A DNA stretch of 59,846 nucleotides, taken from an uncultured Methylococcaceae bacterium (GTDB lineage Bacteria > Pseudomonadota > Gammaproteobacteria > Methylococcales > Methylomonadaceae). Of this stretch, positions 46,326-56,104 are shown piece after piece (the stretch's first letter is position 1; every line of letters begins with the position of its first letter). Both the position numbers and the translations under genes were made by a program. The notes under the pieces are model-generated. The model did no database searches. It was given only the letters and a program-made list of their open reading frames with translations, and was not told the DNA's origin. The stretch is from positions 1 to 59,846 of the forward strand of contig CAJADF010000132.1 in the NCBI GenBank assembly GCA_903938485.1, read 5' to 3'.

Positions 46326-48395
46326 ATGAACAAGATTTTAAAATCTACGCTCTGGATACTCGTTGCCATCCTTGGAGCTTCTGCAGTTGGCTGTATTGCA
46401 GTTAATCGAGGTGAAAATATTAATGCACTCTGGTTTATAACGGCTGCCCTGTGTATTTATACTATCGCTTATCGTTTTTATGCCGCGTGGATTGCAGCCA
46501 CTGTCTTAGCAATTGACTCAACAAGAGCAACACCCGCAGAAAGACTCGAAAATGGACGAGATTTTGTACCCACTCATAAATGGATAGTATTTGGTCATCA
46601 TTTTGCAGCTATTGCCGGACCAGGTCCTTTAGTTGGGCCCACACTGGCCGCACAATTTGGTTATTTACCAGGTACCTTATGGATTTTATTTGGCGCTGTT
46701 TTAGGTGGTTGCGTTCAAGATATGGTGACATTGTTTTTATCTACGCGACGAGATGCAAAGAGCTTAGGCCAAATGGCCCGAGATGAATTAGGCGCAATCG
46801 GTGGGACAGCAGCATTAATTGCAACCTTTTCAATTATGATTATCTTAATCGCAGTTTTAGGCTTAGTCGTTGTTAACGCGATGAAACACAGCCCATGGGC
46901 AACATTTACAGTCTCTGCAACAATTCCTATTGCAATGCTGGTAGGGATTTATATGCGCTATTTACGACCAGGACAAGTTATCGAAGCTTCTGCTTTAGGC
47001 GTTATTTTATTATTAATCTCAGTAGTAGGAGGACGCTTTATTGACGAGCATAATACCTTACGTCTTTTATTTGATCACGAAGGTCTATCACTCGCGTGGT
47101 TTATCATGGCCTATGGTTTTGCTGCCGCAATCTTGCCCGTATGGCTATTACTTGCACCCCGTGACTACTTATCAACTTATATGAAGATAGGCACAATCAC
47201 ACTCTTAGCTGTCGCTATTATATTTTTACAACCCAACATAAAAATGCCAGCCATAACCCAATTTATTGATGGTTCTGGCCCTATTTTTGGTGGCAAGTTA
47301 TTTCCTTTTGTTTTTATTACTATTGCTTGCGGCGCTATTTCTGGCTTTCATTCACTTATCGCCTCTGGCACCACACCTAAATTACTCAGTAATGAACGTG
47401 ATATCTGTATGATCGGTTATGGCGGAATGCTACTAGAATCATTTGTCGCCATTATGGCTATGATAGCCGCTACCGTTTTGGAGCCCGGCGTTTTCTTTGC
47501 AATTAACAGTTCTGCGGGAGTTGTAGGTAGCAATGCTCTCGATGCCGTTAATAAAATAAGCGCTTGGGGTTATCCTGTTACTGTTGAACAAATGCAAATT
47601 TTAGCCCAGCAAATGGGTGAAAGGACCTTATTTGCTAGAACAGGAGGCGCACCATCTCTTGCGGTGGGAATGGCAAGTATATTTGGTAAAGCTTTTGGTG
47701 ACGGACTACTTGCAATCTGGTATCACTTTGCAATTATGTTTGAAGCTATTTTTATACTAACTACGCTAGATGCCGGCACTAGAGTTGGTCGGTTTATGCT
47801 TCAGGATATGTTGGGCAATATCTGGCCCAAAATGGGACAAACTTCTTGGCTTCCTTCTGTCATTTTAACAAGCGGTATTGTTGTAGGTGGATGGGGTTAT
47901 TTTTTATACATTGGCGTAATAGATCCTAATGGAGGTGTAAACATATTATGGCCATTATTCGGCATTGCCAATCAAATGTTAGCTGCGATAGCTTTATGTG
48001 TTGGAACTGGAATTTTGGTTAAATCAAACAAGTTAAAATACGCTGGCATTACTGCTGCACCTTTGGCCTGGCTAGTCATAATTACTTCTACAGCAGCTTG
48101 GCAAAAAATCACTAGCCCTGATTTACGCATTGGATTTTTCTCTGCAGCAAACGATTTAGCCGACAAACTTGCTTCAGGCGAGTTGCCTACTGAAAAAACT
48201 GCTATCGCCCCACAATTAATATTTAATCTACATCTAGACGCTTGGCTAACACTATTTTTTGTAAGCTTACTATGGTTAATTTTTATAGATATGTTACGCG
48301 TATGTTGGCGTTATATTTCAGGACGTTCTGTATTGCCTTTATCGGAATCACCTCATATCAATAGCTGTCTACTTGATGATTGGGTGAGAGATTAA
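46326..48395 (+). CDS. cstA: carbon starvation protein CstA (pyruvate/peptide transporter family)
   Basis: A 689-residue inner-membrane transporter of the CstA/BtsT family, used for pyruvate or peptide uptake. About sixteen to eighteen hydrophobic segments are seen. Family patterns are FGHHFAAIAGPGPLVGPTLA near residue 90, GCVQDMVTLFLSTRRDAKS near 135 and SGFHSLIASGTTPKLL in the middle. It shares its final base with the start of the ybdD-like gene. Confidence 0.95.
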   Translation: MNKILKSTLWILVAILGASAVGCIAVNRGENINALWFITAALCIYTIAYRFYAAWIAATVLAIDSTRATPAERLENGRDFVPTHKWIVFGHHFAAIAGPGPLVGPTLAAQFGYLPGTLWILFGAVLGGCVQDMVTLFLSTRRDAKSLGQMARDELGAIGGTAALIATFSIMIILIAVLGLVVVNAMKHSPWATFTVSATIPIAMLVGIYMRYLRPGQVIEASALGVILLLISVVGGRFIDEHNTLRLLFDHEGLSLAWFIMAYGFAAAILPVWLLLAPRDYLSTYMKIGTITLLAVAIIFLQPNIKMPAITQFIDGSGPIFGGKLFPFVFITIACGAISGFHSLIASGTTPKLLSNERDICMIGYGGMLLESFVAIMAMIAATVLEPGVFFAINSSAGVVGSNALDAVNKISAWGYPVTVEQMQILAQQMGERTLFARTGGAPSLAVGMASIFGKAFGDGLLAIWYHFAIMFEAIFILTTLDAGTRVGRFMLQDMLGNIWPKMGQTSWLPSVILTSGIVVGGWGYFLYIGVIDPNGGVNILWPLFGIANQMLAAIALCVGTGILVKSNKLKYAGITAAPLAWLVIITSTAAWQKITSPDLRIGFFSAANDLADKLASGELPTEKTAIAPQLIFNLHLDAWLTLFFVSLLWLIFIDMLRVCWRYISGRSVLPLSESPHINSCLLDDWVRD

Positions 48396-48592
48396 TGCTT
48401 ACTAAATTAAAATATTTGTGGCAAATAATTAGACGGCTTTCAGGTGATGACGCTTATGAAGTTTACTTAAAAAACTTCCATAAACAACAGTGTAAGCATG
48501 ATAATACGGAGTGTCCTAAGCCATTATCTAAAGCCGATTTTTTTAAACAATGGCAAGATGACAAATGGCAAGGCATTAAAAGGTGCTGTTAA
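48395..48592 (+). CDS. YbdD/YjiX family protein, CstA partner
   Basis: A 65-residue cytoplasmic protein, beginning MLTKLKYLWQIIRRLSGDDA with the family pattern YEVYLKNFH and a Cys/Lys-rich tail. Members are nearly always encoded right after CstA/BtsT and are thought to be accessory subunits. The ATG overlaps the cstA stop (TAATG), and GGGTGAGAG upstream is the ribosome site; a TTG five codons earlier was rejected. Confidence 0.88.
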   Translation: MLTKLKYLWQIIRRLSGDDAYEVYLKNFHKQQCKHDNTECPKPLSKADFFKQWQDDKWQGIKRCC

Positions 48593-48604
48593 GATAAAAT
48601 AATC

Positions 48605-49663
48605 ATGAATACTGACTATTTAATTATAGGCCAAGGACTCGCTGGAAGCCTTTTAGCATGGGAACTAATTAAACGAAATTGTAATGTAATTATTATAGAT
48701 AACGGATTAGAAAATGCATCTCAAGTTGCCGCAGGTTTAATTAATCCTATTACTGGCCAAAGATTCGTAAAATCTTTTGGTATTGACTATCTATTACCCA
48801 CAGCAAAAAACTATTACGAAGAATTAGCATACACATTCCAGCAGTCTTTTTATATAGAAAAGACGATGATAAGGATATTTAATAACAACAAAGAAAGTAA
48901 TTCCGCCATTAAACGACTAGACCAAGCAGATTATCATCCCTATTTAGGCAAGTTAGATACATCACCCAACACACTAAATAATATTTGCAGTCCTTTCGGG
49001 TTTATAGAACAAAATGAAACTGGGTACCTACTAATCAAAGACTTATTAGCTTGTTTTAAAGATTTCTTCATAACTAATGAATGTTATAAACAAGCAACTG
49101 TAGCATATCAGGACATTCAAATCGAACCCCTCATTAAATGGCAAGATATTACAGCAAAAAGAATTATTTTTTGCGAAGGTTATCATTCAGGATACAACCC
49201 ATGGTTTTCTTGGCTACCTTTTCAATTAGTAAAAGGCGAAATACTAACACTTCGTCATACTCAACCACTCTCAAATAAGATACTCAACTTTGGTAATTGG
49301 CTAATTCCCTTAGATAATCAATTATTCCGTATTGGGGCAACCTTTGACAGAGAAAATATAAACGACCTCCCAACAGAATTAGGCAAAAGTAGCTTAATAA
49401 GATCATTACAAACAATTACTAATTCATTTATTGAAATTGATGAGATAAAACATCAAGCCAATATTCGTCCTTGCACTCTTGATAAAGAGCCTTTTATTGG
49501 CCATCACCCTTTGCACCCACAAATCTCAATTTTTAATGGTTTTGGTGCAAAAGGTAGCTTACAACTACCTTGGTATACCCAAAAATTTTCCGATGCTTTA
49601 TTAAAAGGCACCCCTATACCCTCTGCTATTAATCGCTATTATGCAACGCATTTCGTTACTTAA
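48605..49663 (+). CDS. FAD-dependent oxidoreductase (DAO family), MnmC(o)-like candidate
   Basis: A 352-residue flavoprotein with the dinucleotide motif GQGLAG (9-14) after MNTDYLII and the stretch ASQVAAGLINPITGQRFVKS. A second flavin contact region is GFGAKGSLQLPW near the C-terminus. The DAO family oxidises amine or amino acid side chains. The gene overlaps the following MnmM-like methyltransferase by 23 bases, the same activity pair that forms MnmC in E. coli, so it may convert cmnm5U34 to nm5U34 in tRNA. This is an inference; glycine oxidase-like activity is an alternative. Confidence 0.72.
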   Translation: MNTDYLIIGQGLAGSLLAWELIKRNCNVIIIDNGLENASQVAAGLINPITGQRFVKSFGIDYLLPTAKNYYEELAYTFQQSFYIEKTMIRIFNNNKESNSAIKRLDQADYHPYLGKLDTSPNTLNNICSPFGFIEQNETGYLLIKDLLACFKDFFITNECYKQATVAYQDIQIEPLIKWQDITAKRIIFCEGYHSGYNPWFSWLPFQLVKGEILTLRHTQPLSNKILNFGNWLIPLDNQLFRIGATFDRENINDLPTELGKSSLIRSLQTITNSFIEIDEIKHQANIRPCTLDKEPFIGHHPLHPQISIFNGFGAKGSLQLPWYTQKFSDALLKGTPIPSAINRYYATHFVT

Positions 49664-50225
49664 CATTGCTCACGACACGCTTAAAAAGCATATCCAAATT
49701 AATGACACTGTCATTGATGCTACAGTTGGCAATGGGCACGACACCTTATTTCTAGCTAAGCAAATTGGACCACTAGGAAAATTATTTGGGTTTGACATAC
49801 AACAATCAGCTATTGACTCAACACTAGCAAAATTCCAAAGCATCCCTTTTACTCAAAATTTAAGACTATTTCATGCTAGCCATGAATCGATGAAAGAAAA
49901 AATACCTGCTGAATATCATGGCAAGATCTCTGCAATTATGTTCAATCTTGGTTATTTACCAGGTAGTGATAAATCCATTATTACTTCTACACCATCGACA
50001 ATAAAAGCATTAAATGCGGCCTGCACAATAATAGCGGATAAAGGTATTATTACCGTAATGGCCTATCCTGGTCATAAAGGTGGCGATTTAGAAACAACAG
50101 AAATAGTAAACTGGTATCAGCAATTAAATAAGAGCCAGTTTCAAACGGATATTATTAATAGCTCAATGAACAACGGAACAGCGCCGATACTTTTTATCAT
50201 ACGGAAACACAGTAATCACCACTAA
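49641..50225 (+). CDS. class I SAM methyltransferase, MnmM (YtqB)-like
   Basis: A 194-residue Rossmann-fold methyltransferase. The SAM-binding motif is VIDATVGNGHDTLFLA (residues 24-39) and a catalytic-region motif is IMFNLGYLPGSDKSI, the typical pattern of the YtqB family, shown in Bacillus to methylate nm5U34 to mnm5U34 in tRNA (MnmM). It was long annotated as rRNA methylase. It starts within the upstream oxidoreductase gene. Confidence 0.82.
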   Translation: MQRISLLNIAHDTLKKHIQINDTVIDATVGNGHDTLFLAKQIGPLGKLFGFDIQQSAIDSTLAKFQSIPFTQNLRLFHASHESMKEKIPAEYHGKISAIMFNLGYLPGSDKSIITSTPSTIKALNAACTIIADKGIITVMAYPGHKGGDLETTEIVNWYQQLNKSQFQTDIINSSMNNGTAPILFIIRKHSNHH

Positions 50226-50283
50226 CGTACTAACAATCTGCTATCATTTTGTAAGTTTTATTTACAATAACTTTAGGAAATCC

Positions 50284-50598
50284 ATGTCAGAATTTAATAA
50301 TGTATCAATCATCAAAAAAGCAAATGTCTATTTTGGTGGTAATGTCTCTAGCCGCACTATCCATTTCGCAGATGGGTCTATAAAAACCTTAGGCTTTATG
50401 TTACCCGGAGAATATCTATTTAATACGGCGGATAAAGAATTAATGGAAATTATCGATGGCGATCTTGAGGTTCTATTACCAAGTGATGACCAATGGCTTA
50501 AACTGACCGGTGGCGAATCTTTTAATGTACCCGCTAATAGCGCTTTCACTATAAAAATCAACACACCTACTGATTATTGCTGCTCATTTATTAAATAA
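50284..50598 (+). CDS. ppnP: pyrimidine/purine nucleoside phosphorylase PpnP
   Basis: A 104-residue single-domain cupin-like protein of the PpnP/YaiE (DUF1255) family, phosphorolysing various nucleosides. Family patterns are NVYFGGNVSSRTIHFADG, TLGFMLPGEYLFNT and GGESFNVPANSAFTI. The length is typical. TTTAGGAAATCC precedes the ATG. It is followed by a strong terminator. Confidence 0.93.
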   Translation: MSEFNNVSIIKKANVYFGGNVSSRTIHFADGSIKTLGFMLPGEYLFNTADKELMEIIDGDLEVLLPSDDQWLKLTGGESFNVPANSAFTIKINTPTDYCCSFIK

Positions 50599-50667
50599 AT
50601 AAGCTGGGTAATGATTCGACCTTATTTATAAAAAACGTTTATAAATAAATAGTAAATCAACAGGCAT

Positions 50668-50703
50668 AAAAAAACCGGATTTCAACGAAATCCGGTTTTT
50701 TTG
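50668..50703. terminator. bidirectional rho-independent terminator (ppnP / ctpA)
   Basis: A perfect 12-bp stem (AAACCGGATTTC with GAAATCCGGTTT) with a 3-base loop, flanked by A-rich and T-rich runs on the two sides, between two convergent genes. It should act in both directions. Confidence 0.92.
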
Positions 50704-50714
50704 TTTAGAAGAAA

Positions 50715-52049
50715 TTATTTCTTAATAATACTAATACCTTTTAATAAATTAAGCGCCTCATGCAATGAGTAATCTTCAATATCCGCTTTTTCTTTTGCTT
50801 TATCATTGTCTTTTCCCTTATCTTGATCATCATTTTTTACTTTACTAGCAATATTTGCGTTCTGTAAATGACCTGATAAATCAGCTTCCTTAATCGATAG
50901 AGAATCGCCTTTATCTAAATTTTCTAATTTAACACGAGCTAAAGCAATATCAGGCTCAATACCTTCGGCCTGAATTGATCGACCTGAAGGTGTAAAGTAA
51001 CGAGCTGTTGTCAGTTTTACTGCTGCGCCATTACTGGTTGGTAATATGGTTTGCACTGAGCCCTTACCAAAAGATTTTTCACCCATAATTACTGCGCGCT
51101 TTTGATCTTGTAAAGCTCCCGCTACAATTTCCGAAGCAGAAGCAGATCCTGCATTAATCAAGACGACCATTGGAGCATCTTCTATAAGATCATCAGGTGA
51201 GGCATTAAAACGCATTTCAGAATTTTCTATACGCCCCTCTGTATAAACGATAAGACCGCTTTTTAAAAATGCGTCACTCACTTCAACGGCAGCATTTAAA
51301 ACCCCACCGGGATTATTTCGCAAATCTAATACTAATCCTCTTAATGACGCACCATTTTCTTTTTTCAAACTAGCAAGAGACTCTCTTAATCCTTCTCCCG
51401 TACCTGATTGAAAACTACTAATACGCACGTAACCATAGCCTTTTTCTAAGAGTCGACTCTTAACGCTTTTAACTTTGATAATATCTCGCGCTAAAGTCAA
51501 CTTTAATGGAGCGTCCAATCCTTCTCTAACAACAGTTAAAACTATTTTACTATTCGGCTCGCCTCGCATTATTTTTACTGCATCAGTCAAAGACATGCCT
51601 TTAACGGGCTTATCGTCTAACTTTATAATAAGATCACCTGTTTTAATACCGGCTTTTTGGGCCGGTGTATCATCAATTGGAGAAACAACTTTTATAAAGC
51701 CATTTTCCATCGTAACTTCAATACCTAAACCACCAAATTGCCCGGTAGTACCTTCTTTAAGTTCCTGATACTCTTCTGCAACTAAATAAGCTGAATGAGG
51801 ATCCAGTCCACTTAACATACCCCGCACCGCATCTTCCAATAACTTTTTATCAGAAACTGGCTCAACATAATCTCGTTTGATACGACCAAAAATCTCAGTA
51901 AATGTTCTTAAGTCTTCATAAGGTAAAGTATTCGTATCAGCGGGCGCAACAACATTAGTTTTATCAGCAAAAACAGTACCACAAACACCTATAAAAACAC
52001 CCAGCATTATCCCTAAAGATAAAGTAAAAATAGCTTTCTTTTTTAGCAT
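50715..52049 (-). CDS. C-terminal processing protease CtpA (S41)
   Basis: Periplasmic serine peptidase of 444 residues. An N-terminal signal or anchor follows the chosen ATG (MLKKKAIFTLSLGIMLGVFI). The PDZ domain covers about 90-170 (GLGIEVTMENGFIKVVSPID), and the S41 domain contains the Ser of NAGSASASEIVAG and the Lys of SFGKGSVQ, forming the Ser-Lys dyad. An Asp/Lys-rich C-terminal tail follows. The longer TTG frame was rejected because the signal sequence begins at the internal ATG. It is downstream of envC, a common arrangement. Confidence 0.92.
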   Translation of the reverse strand: MLKKKAIFTLSLGIMLGVFIGVCGTVFADKTNVVAPADTNTLPYEDLRTFTEIFGRIKRDYVEPVSDKKLLEDAVRGMLSGLDPHSAYLVAEEYQELKEGTTGQFGGLGIEVTMENGFIKVVSPIDDTPAQKAGIKTGDLIIKLDDKPVKGMSLTDAVKIMRGEPNSKIVLTVVREGLDAPLKLTLARDIIKVKSVKSRLLEKGYGYVRISSFQSGTGEGLRESLASLKKENGASLRGLVLDLRNNPGGVLNAAVEVSDAFLKSGLIVYTEGRIENSEMRFNASPDDLIEDAPMVVLINAGSASASEIVAGALQDQKRAVIMGEKSFGKGSVQTILPTSNGAAVKLTTARYFTPSGRSIQAEGIEPDIALARVKLENLDKGDSLSIKEADLSGHLQNANIASKVKNDDQDKGKDNDKAKEKADIEDYSLHEALNLLKGISIIKK

Positions 52050-52120
52050 GTAATTTAAAACTCCAAATACCAGATTTATTGCCCATAATATCATTTTTAC
52101 AATTAACAAATTAGTATGAA

Positions 52121-53266
52121 TTATCTACGACACCATTCAAGCGGATCAATTGCCGATCCCTGATGACGAATACCGAAGTACAACCCCGACCTACTTTGCC
52201 CACCACTTTGACCAACGGATGCAATGACATCACCCGAATCAACTAATTGACCAACTTGCTTATTTAGTTTCTGATTAAACCCATAAAGACTTAAATAACT
52301 GTCACCATGATCAATAATTATCATAAAGCCATAGCCGCGGAACCACTGAGCAAAAACCACCTTTCCCCGGCCCACCGCTTTTACATCTAACCCTTCATTT
52401 GCCTCGATTAAAACGCCATCCCAATTTACCTCTGTTCTAGCGCTACCAAACTTATTCACTACATGACCGGTTACGGGCCAAACCAATTTACCCTTTAAAC
52501 TTATAAAGTCAGATGAATCAATTGTTTCTCCTAGACTTGAAACAGATAATCCTTTTGCGGGTTCCGGCTGATCTGATAAATCAACATCATCAACAGGTAA
52601 TGATGACATCAACTCCCTTAAACTAGCTTCACTCTCTTGTAACTCTATTATTTTTTGTTGATGTGATCCACTATTATTACTCATTTGCATGAGCAATTCA
52701 TTTCTCTGCTTTCTCGCATCAACAAGCAAAACTTGCTCTGCTTTCTTTCTTTTTAAATTTTCTTCTAAAATTGAGGACTCAGATTGTCTTAACCTATCTA
52801 ACTCTTCAAGATGATCCATTGCAATCTGAATTTCGCTAAGTTTATCTAATCGTTCTTTATTTAAGTAATTAAAATAAACCATCATCCTACTCGATAAGGC
52901 ATGTTCATTTTGATTTAAAATTAACTTCAACTTTTCTTTATGCCCTAATGAGTAAGCCAGTCTTACTTGCTCTCCAAGTTCTATACCTAACTTATCGATA
53001 TCATTTTCATACCTTAACATTTCCTTACTAAGGTCATCCAAACTCGATCGTTTTTGTTCTATTTTTATTTGAATTTTATACAATAGATCTGCTGTTTCGC
53101 CATATCGCGTATCAATATCAGACAATAACTTTTGCATACTGTCTCTACGCTCCAAAAGACGCTGAGACAGATCAATATCAATATTTACGTCTTGAGGGAC
53201 TTGTGCATAACTTAAAGCAGAGACACTTAAATGACCCAACAAATAAAAAGCGGATATTTTGCTCAT
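52121..53266 (-). CDS. murein hydrolase activator EnvC-like
   Basis: A 381-residue periplasmic protein. A signal peptide is followed by a long coiled coil (about residues 30-210, rich in Leu, Glu and Lys) and a degenerate LytM/M23 domain at the C-terminus (GVLIEANEGLDVKAVGRGKV, FRGYGFMIIIDHGDSYLSL, RHQGSAIDPLEWC). The lysostaphin-type metal-binding HxxxD is absent, as in EnvC, which activates amidases rather than cutting peptidoglycan itself. The gene starts 7 bases after gpmI. Confidence 0.9.
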   Translation of the reverse strand: MSKISAFYLLGHLSVSALSYAQVPQDVNIDIDLSQRLLERRDSMQKLLSDIDTRYGETADLLYKIQIKIEQKRSSLDDLSKEMLRYENDIDKLGIELGEQVRLAYSLGHKEKLKLILNQNEHALSSRMMVYFNYLNKERLDKLSEIQIAMDHLEELDRLRQSESSILEENLKRKKAEQVLLVDARKQRNELLMQMSNNSGSHQQKIIELQESEASLRELMSSLPVDDVDLSDQPEPAKGLSVSSLGETIDSSDFISLKGKLVWPVTGHVVNKFGSARTEVNWDGVLIEANEGLDVKAVGRGKVVFAQWFRGYGFMIIIDHGDSYLSLYGFNQKLNKQVGQLVDSGDVIASVGQSGGQSRSGLYFGIRHQGSAIDPLEWCRR

Positions 53267-53273
53267 CCATTAA

Positions 53274-54818
53274 TTAATTATTGATTATAAGCGATCTACC
53301 TGTCATTTCAATTGGCTGATCAACACCTAAAATAGCCAACATCGTAGGCGCTAAATCAGATAACCCGCCGCCAGAAGCTAATAGCTTATTACCACCCACA
53401 TAAACCAAAGGTACTTTATTAGTCGTGTGTGCTGTATGTGCTTGCCCTGATTCATCATCAACCATCTGCTCAATATTACCGTGATCGGCAGTCAACAGTA
53501 ACTGACCATGAACCGAGTTTAGTGCTTTAATGATACGCTCTAAGGCTTTATCCACCGCCTCAACCGCTAATATTGCCGCCGGTATAATGCCCGTATGCCC
53601 CACCATATCGCAGTTAGCATAATTACAAATAATCACATCATACTTCCCACCGGTAATTGCCTCAACCAAATGGTCGGTTACTTCAACCGAATTCATTTCT
53701 GGTTGTAAATCATACGTTCTAACTTGAGGTGACGGCACTAATATTCTATCTTCACCGGGGAAAGGGGTATCAACACCCCCATTTAAGAAGAAAGTAACAT
53801 GCGCGTACTTTTCAGTTTCTGCCAACCGGAGTTGCTTTAAGCCTAATAAAGACAAATACTCGCCTAAGCCATTTTTAATATCCACTGATGGAAAAGCAAT
53901 GTCATAGTCAAAATCTTGATGATATTCAGTTAGTGTACAAAAATAACCTGTATGTGCCGCATGGCCTCTTTCAAAAGCATCAAAAGTGGGCTGGGTGATG
54001 GCTTGTGAAATTTCACGCGCTCGATCGGCTCTAAAATTCATAAATACAACTGAATCCTCAGGATCAAGAGATACAATTTTACCATCAGCATCTAAAATAG
54101 CAGTAGGTAACACAAACTCATCAGTTTCGGATCTCTCATAAGAAGCTTCTAGCCCTTTTAAAGCAGAAATGGCCGAATTTTGAGTTTCGCCTTTCGCAAT
54201 CAAATCATAAGCCAACTTAACGCGATCCCAGCGATTGTCTCTATCCATTGCATAGAAGCGCCCTGTAATAGAAACTATACGACCTACTCCCACTTCAGAA
54301 AACTTTTCTTCTAATAACTCTATAGAAGATTTGGCACTTTTGGGGGGAACATCACGCCCATCAAGAAAAGCGTGTAAATAAATTTTGTCTAACCCTCTTT
54401 TTGCTGCAAGATCAACCATTGCGGCAATTTGAATCTCATGACTATGTACACCACCAGCCGACAATAATCCCATTATGTGCAATGCTTTATTTTTTTCTTT
54501 TGCAAGGTCAACCGCTTTACATAAAACAGAGTTACTGTAAAAAGAAGCATCCTCTATTGCATCATTAACTTTAGAAAAATCTTGGGGAACATAACGACCT
54601 GTTCCGATGTGAATATGACCAACTTCAGAATTACCCATTTGATCTGCGGGTAGTCCAACAGAACGACCAGAACAATCTAAAAAAGTTATTGGGTAATCTT
54701 TTTGTAATTGATCCCAGCAAGGTGTATTTGCCATTGCAATGGCGTTATTCTCTGTATTTAGTGAGTAACCAAATCCATCTAAAATCAATAAAACGAGTGG
54801 CTTAGGGCGATTCAACAT
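53274..54818 (-). CDS. gpmI: 2,3-bisphosphoglycerate-independent phosphoglycerate mutase
   Basis: Manganese-dependent enzyme interconverting 3- and 2-phosphoglycerate, 514 residues. It begins with VLLILDGFGYSL, the nucleophile Ser64 lies in QMGNSEVGHIHIG, and metal ligands are in CDMVGHTG and LLTADHGNIEQM. An in-frame TTG two codons earlier has better spacing to GGAG and cannot be excluded. It is the first gene of gpmI-envC-ctpA. Confidence 0.95.
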   Translation of the reverse strand: MLNRPKPLVLLILDGFGYSLNTENNAIAMANTPCWDQLQKDYPITFLDCSGRSVGLPADQMGNSEVGHIHIGTGRYVPQDFSKVNDAIEDASFYSNSVLCKAVDLAKEKNKALHIMGLLSAGGVHSHEIQIAAMVDLAAKRGLDKIYLHAFLDGRDVPPKSAKSSIELLEEKFSEVGVGRIVSITGRFYAMDRDNRWDRVKLAYDLIAKGETQNSAISALKGLEASYERSETDEFVLPTAILDADGKIVSLDPEDSVVFMNFRADRAREISQAITQPTFDAFERGHAAHTGYFCTLTEYHQDFDYDIAFPSVDIKNGLGEYLSLLGLKQLRLAETEKYAHVTFFLNGGVDTPFPGEDRILVPSPQVRTYDLQPEMNSVEVTDHLVEAITGGKYDVIICNYANCDMVGHTGIIPAAILAVEAVDKALERIIKALNSVHGQLLLTADHGNIEQMVDDESGQAHTAHTTNKVPLVYVGGNKLLASGGGLSDLAPTMLAILGVDQPIEMTGRSLIINN

Positions 54819-55099
54819 CTGCAAATTTTCTCCGAATACAATAATAAAATCTTGCTACTAGGCATAATTAACTTTACACAAAAGAGAGTTGTATTAACCA
54901 TTACCCAAAACAACTAAAAATGAGGTATCATTTCGCGATAATTGATTCTTACACTCTATAAACTGCATACACGTTATATTAATACACGTTTATGCCTATT
55001 GTGTATAAATAATTATTCAATAGTCCTTATTTTTAAACATAAGCTAACCAAACTCATTATTTTACATCAACTCATTCACTCCTATACCGTAGACATATC

Positions 55100-55555
55100 A
55101 TGGATCGTTACATAGAATTTATTTTAAACCACTACATTTTATCTCTTGCTCTAGCAGTTGTTACCTATTTATTAATACAAGAGTTTATAGATGCTGCATT
55201 CAAAAAATTTAATTATATTTCACCACTGTTAGCTGTCGCAAAAATGAATGATACTGAAACGCTCGTTATTGATGTAAGAGAACCTCACGAATTCGTTGAA
55301 AGTCATATAGAACAGGCTATCAGCATGCCTCTTGGCAAATTGAATGATGATATTTCAAAAATATCTGACCATAAAAACAAACCCGTATTGATATCTTGCC
55401 AAACAGGAACAAGGGCTGCTTCAGCCGGTAAAATTCTTACCAAAGCGGGGTTTGAACAAATTTATGTAATAGCTGGTGGAATGCAAGCATGGGAAACAGA
55501 TTACAAACTACCCGTTAAAATATCCAGTACGAAGAAAGTTAAACCAAAAGTTTAA
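55100..55555 (+). CDS. membrane-anchored rhodanese domain protein (YibN-like)
   Basis: A 151-residue protein with an N-terminal transmembrane helix (about 9-27) and a rhodanese domain: the entry motif VIDVREPHEFVESHIEQAISM and the active-site Cys100 in LISCQTGTRAAS. This matches YibN, found upstream of secB and gpsA in gammaproteobacteria, often with grxC between; grxC is absent here. It probably handles persulfide sulfur or has a role at the Sec/YidC membrane machinery. Confidence 0.87.
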   Translation: MDRYIEFILNHYILSLALAVVTYLLIQEFIDAAFKKFNYISPLLAVAKMNDTETLVIDVREPHEFVESHIEQAISMPLGKLNDDISKISDHKNKPVLISCQTGTRAASAGKILTKAGFEQIYVIAGGMQAWETDYKLPVKISSTKKVKPKV

Positions 55556-55626
55556 TTAAGAATAATATACTCATATAATTACTTATATTTCATTAACCCT
55601 TTTATAACTTTAATATAAATACAACT

Positions 55627-56094
55627 ATGGCTGAAGAACAAACACCTATTGAAAAACAATTTTCAATACAAAAAATATATACAAAAGACATGTCTTTTGA
55701 GACACCAAATACACCTAAAATTTTTACTGAAAAATGGGAACCAAGTGTAGATTTTAATCTTGCTTCAAATGTCCAAACCCTTGAGAACTCTCTTTATGAA
55801 GTTTCACTTACTGTTACAATCACAGTAAAAAGTGAAGATAAAACAGCTTATTTAGTTGAAGTAAACCAAGCTGGTATTTTTACTTTAAGTGGTTTTAATG
55901 ATGAAGAATTAGGCCCTATGATCGGTAGTTTTTGTCCTAACATTCTATTTCCATATGCACGAGAAGCAATATCTGACTTAGTAGCTAAAGGTGGATTCCC
56001 ACAATTATTATTAGCTCCAGTGAATTTTGATGCGCTTTATGCACAACATATTCAAGCACAACAACAGGTGCCAGCCTCAGAAACGATTAATTAA
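55627..56094 (+). CDS. secB: protein-export chaperone SecB
   Basis: Cytosolic tetrameric chaperone delivering precursors to SecA, 155 residues. Family patterns are FSIQKIYTKDMSFETPNTP, LTVTITVKSEDKTAYLVEVNQAG and CPNILFPYAREAISDLVAKGGFPQ (read in two parts). It is followed 10 bases later by gpsA, as in many gammaproteobacteria. Confidence 0.97.
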   Translation: MAEEQTPIEKQFSIQKIYTKDMSFETPNTPKIFTEKWEPSVDFNLASNVQTLENSLYEVSLTVTITVKSEDKTAYLVEVNQAGIFTLSGFNDEELGPMIGSFCPNILFPYAREAISDLVAKGGFPQLLLAPVNFDALYAQHIQAQQQVPASETIN

Positions 56095-56104
56095 CTTCAC
56101 TTTA

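Noticed and set aside
52050-52109. N-terminal extension of the S41 protease from TTG
   Set aside because: It would place a second hydrophobic stretch before the signal sequence; the internal ATG matches the family.
56027-56104. N-terminal extension of gpsA overlapping secB
   Set aside because: Family members start directly before the GAGSWGTA motif, and the extension merely reads secB in another frame.
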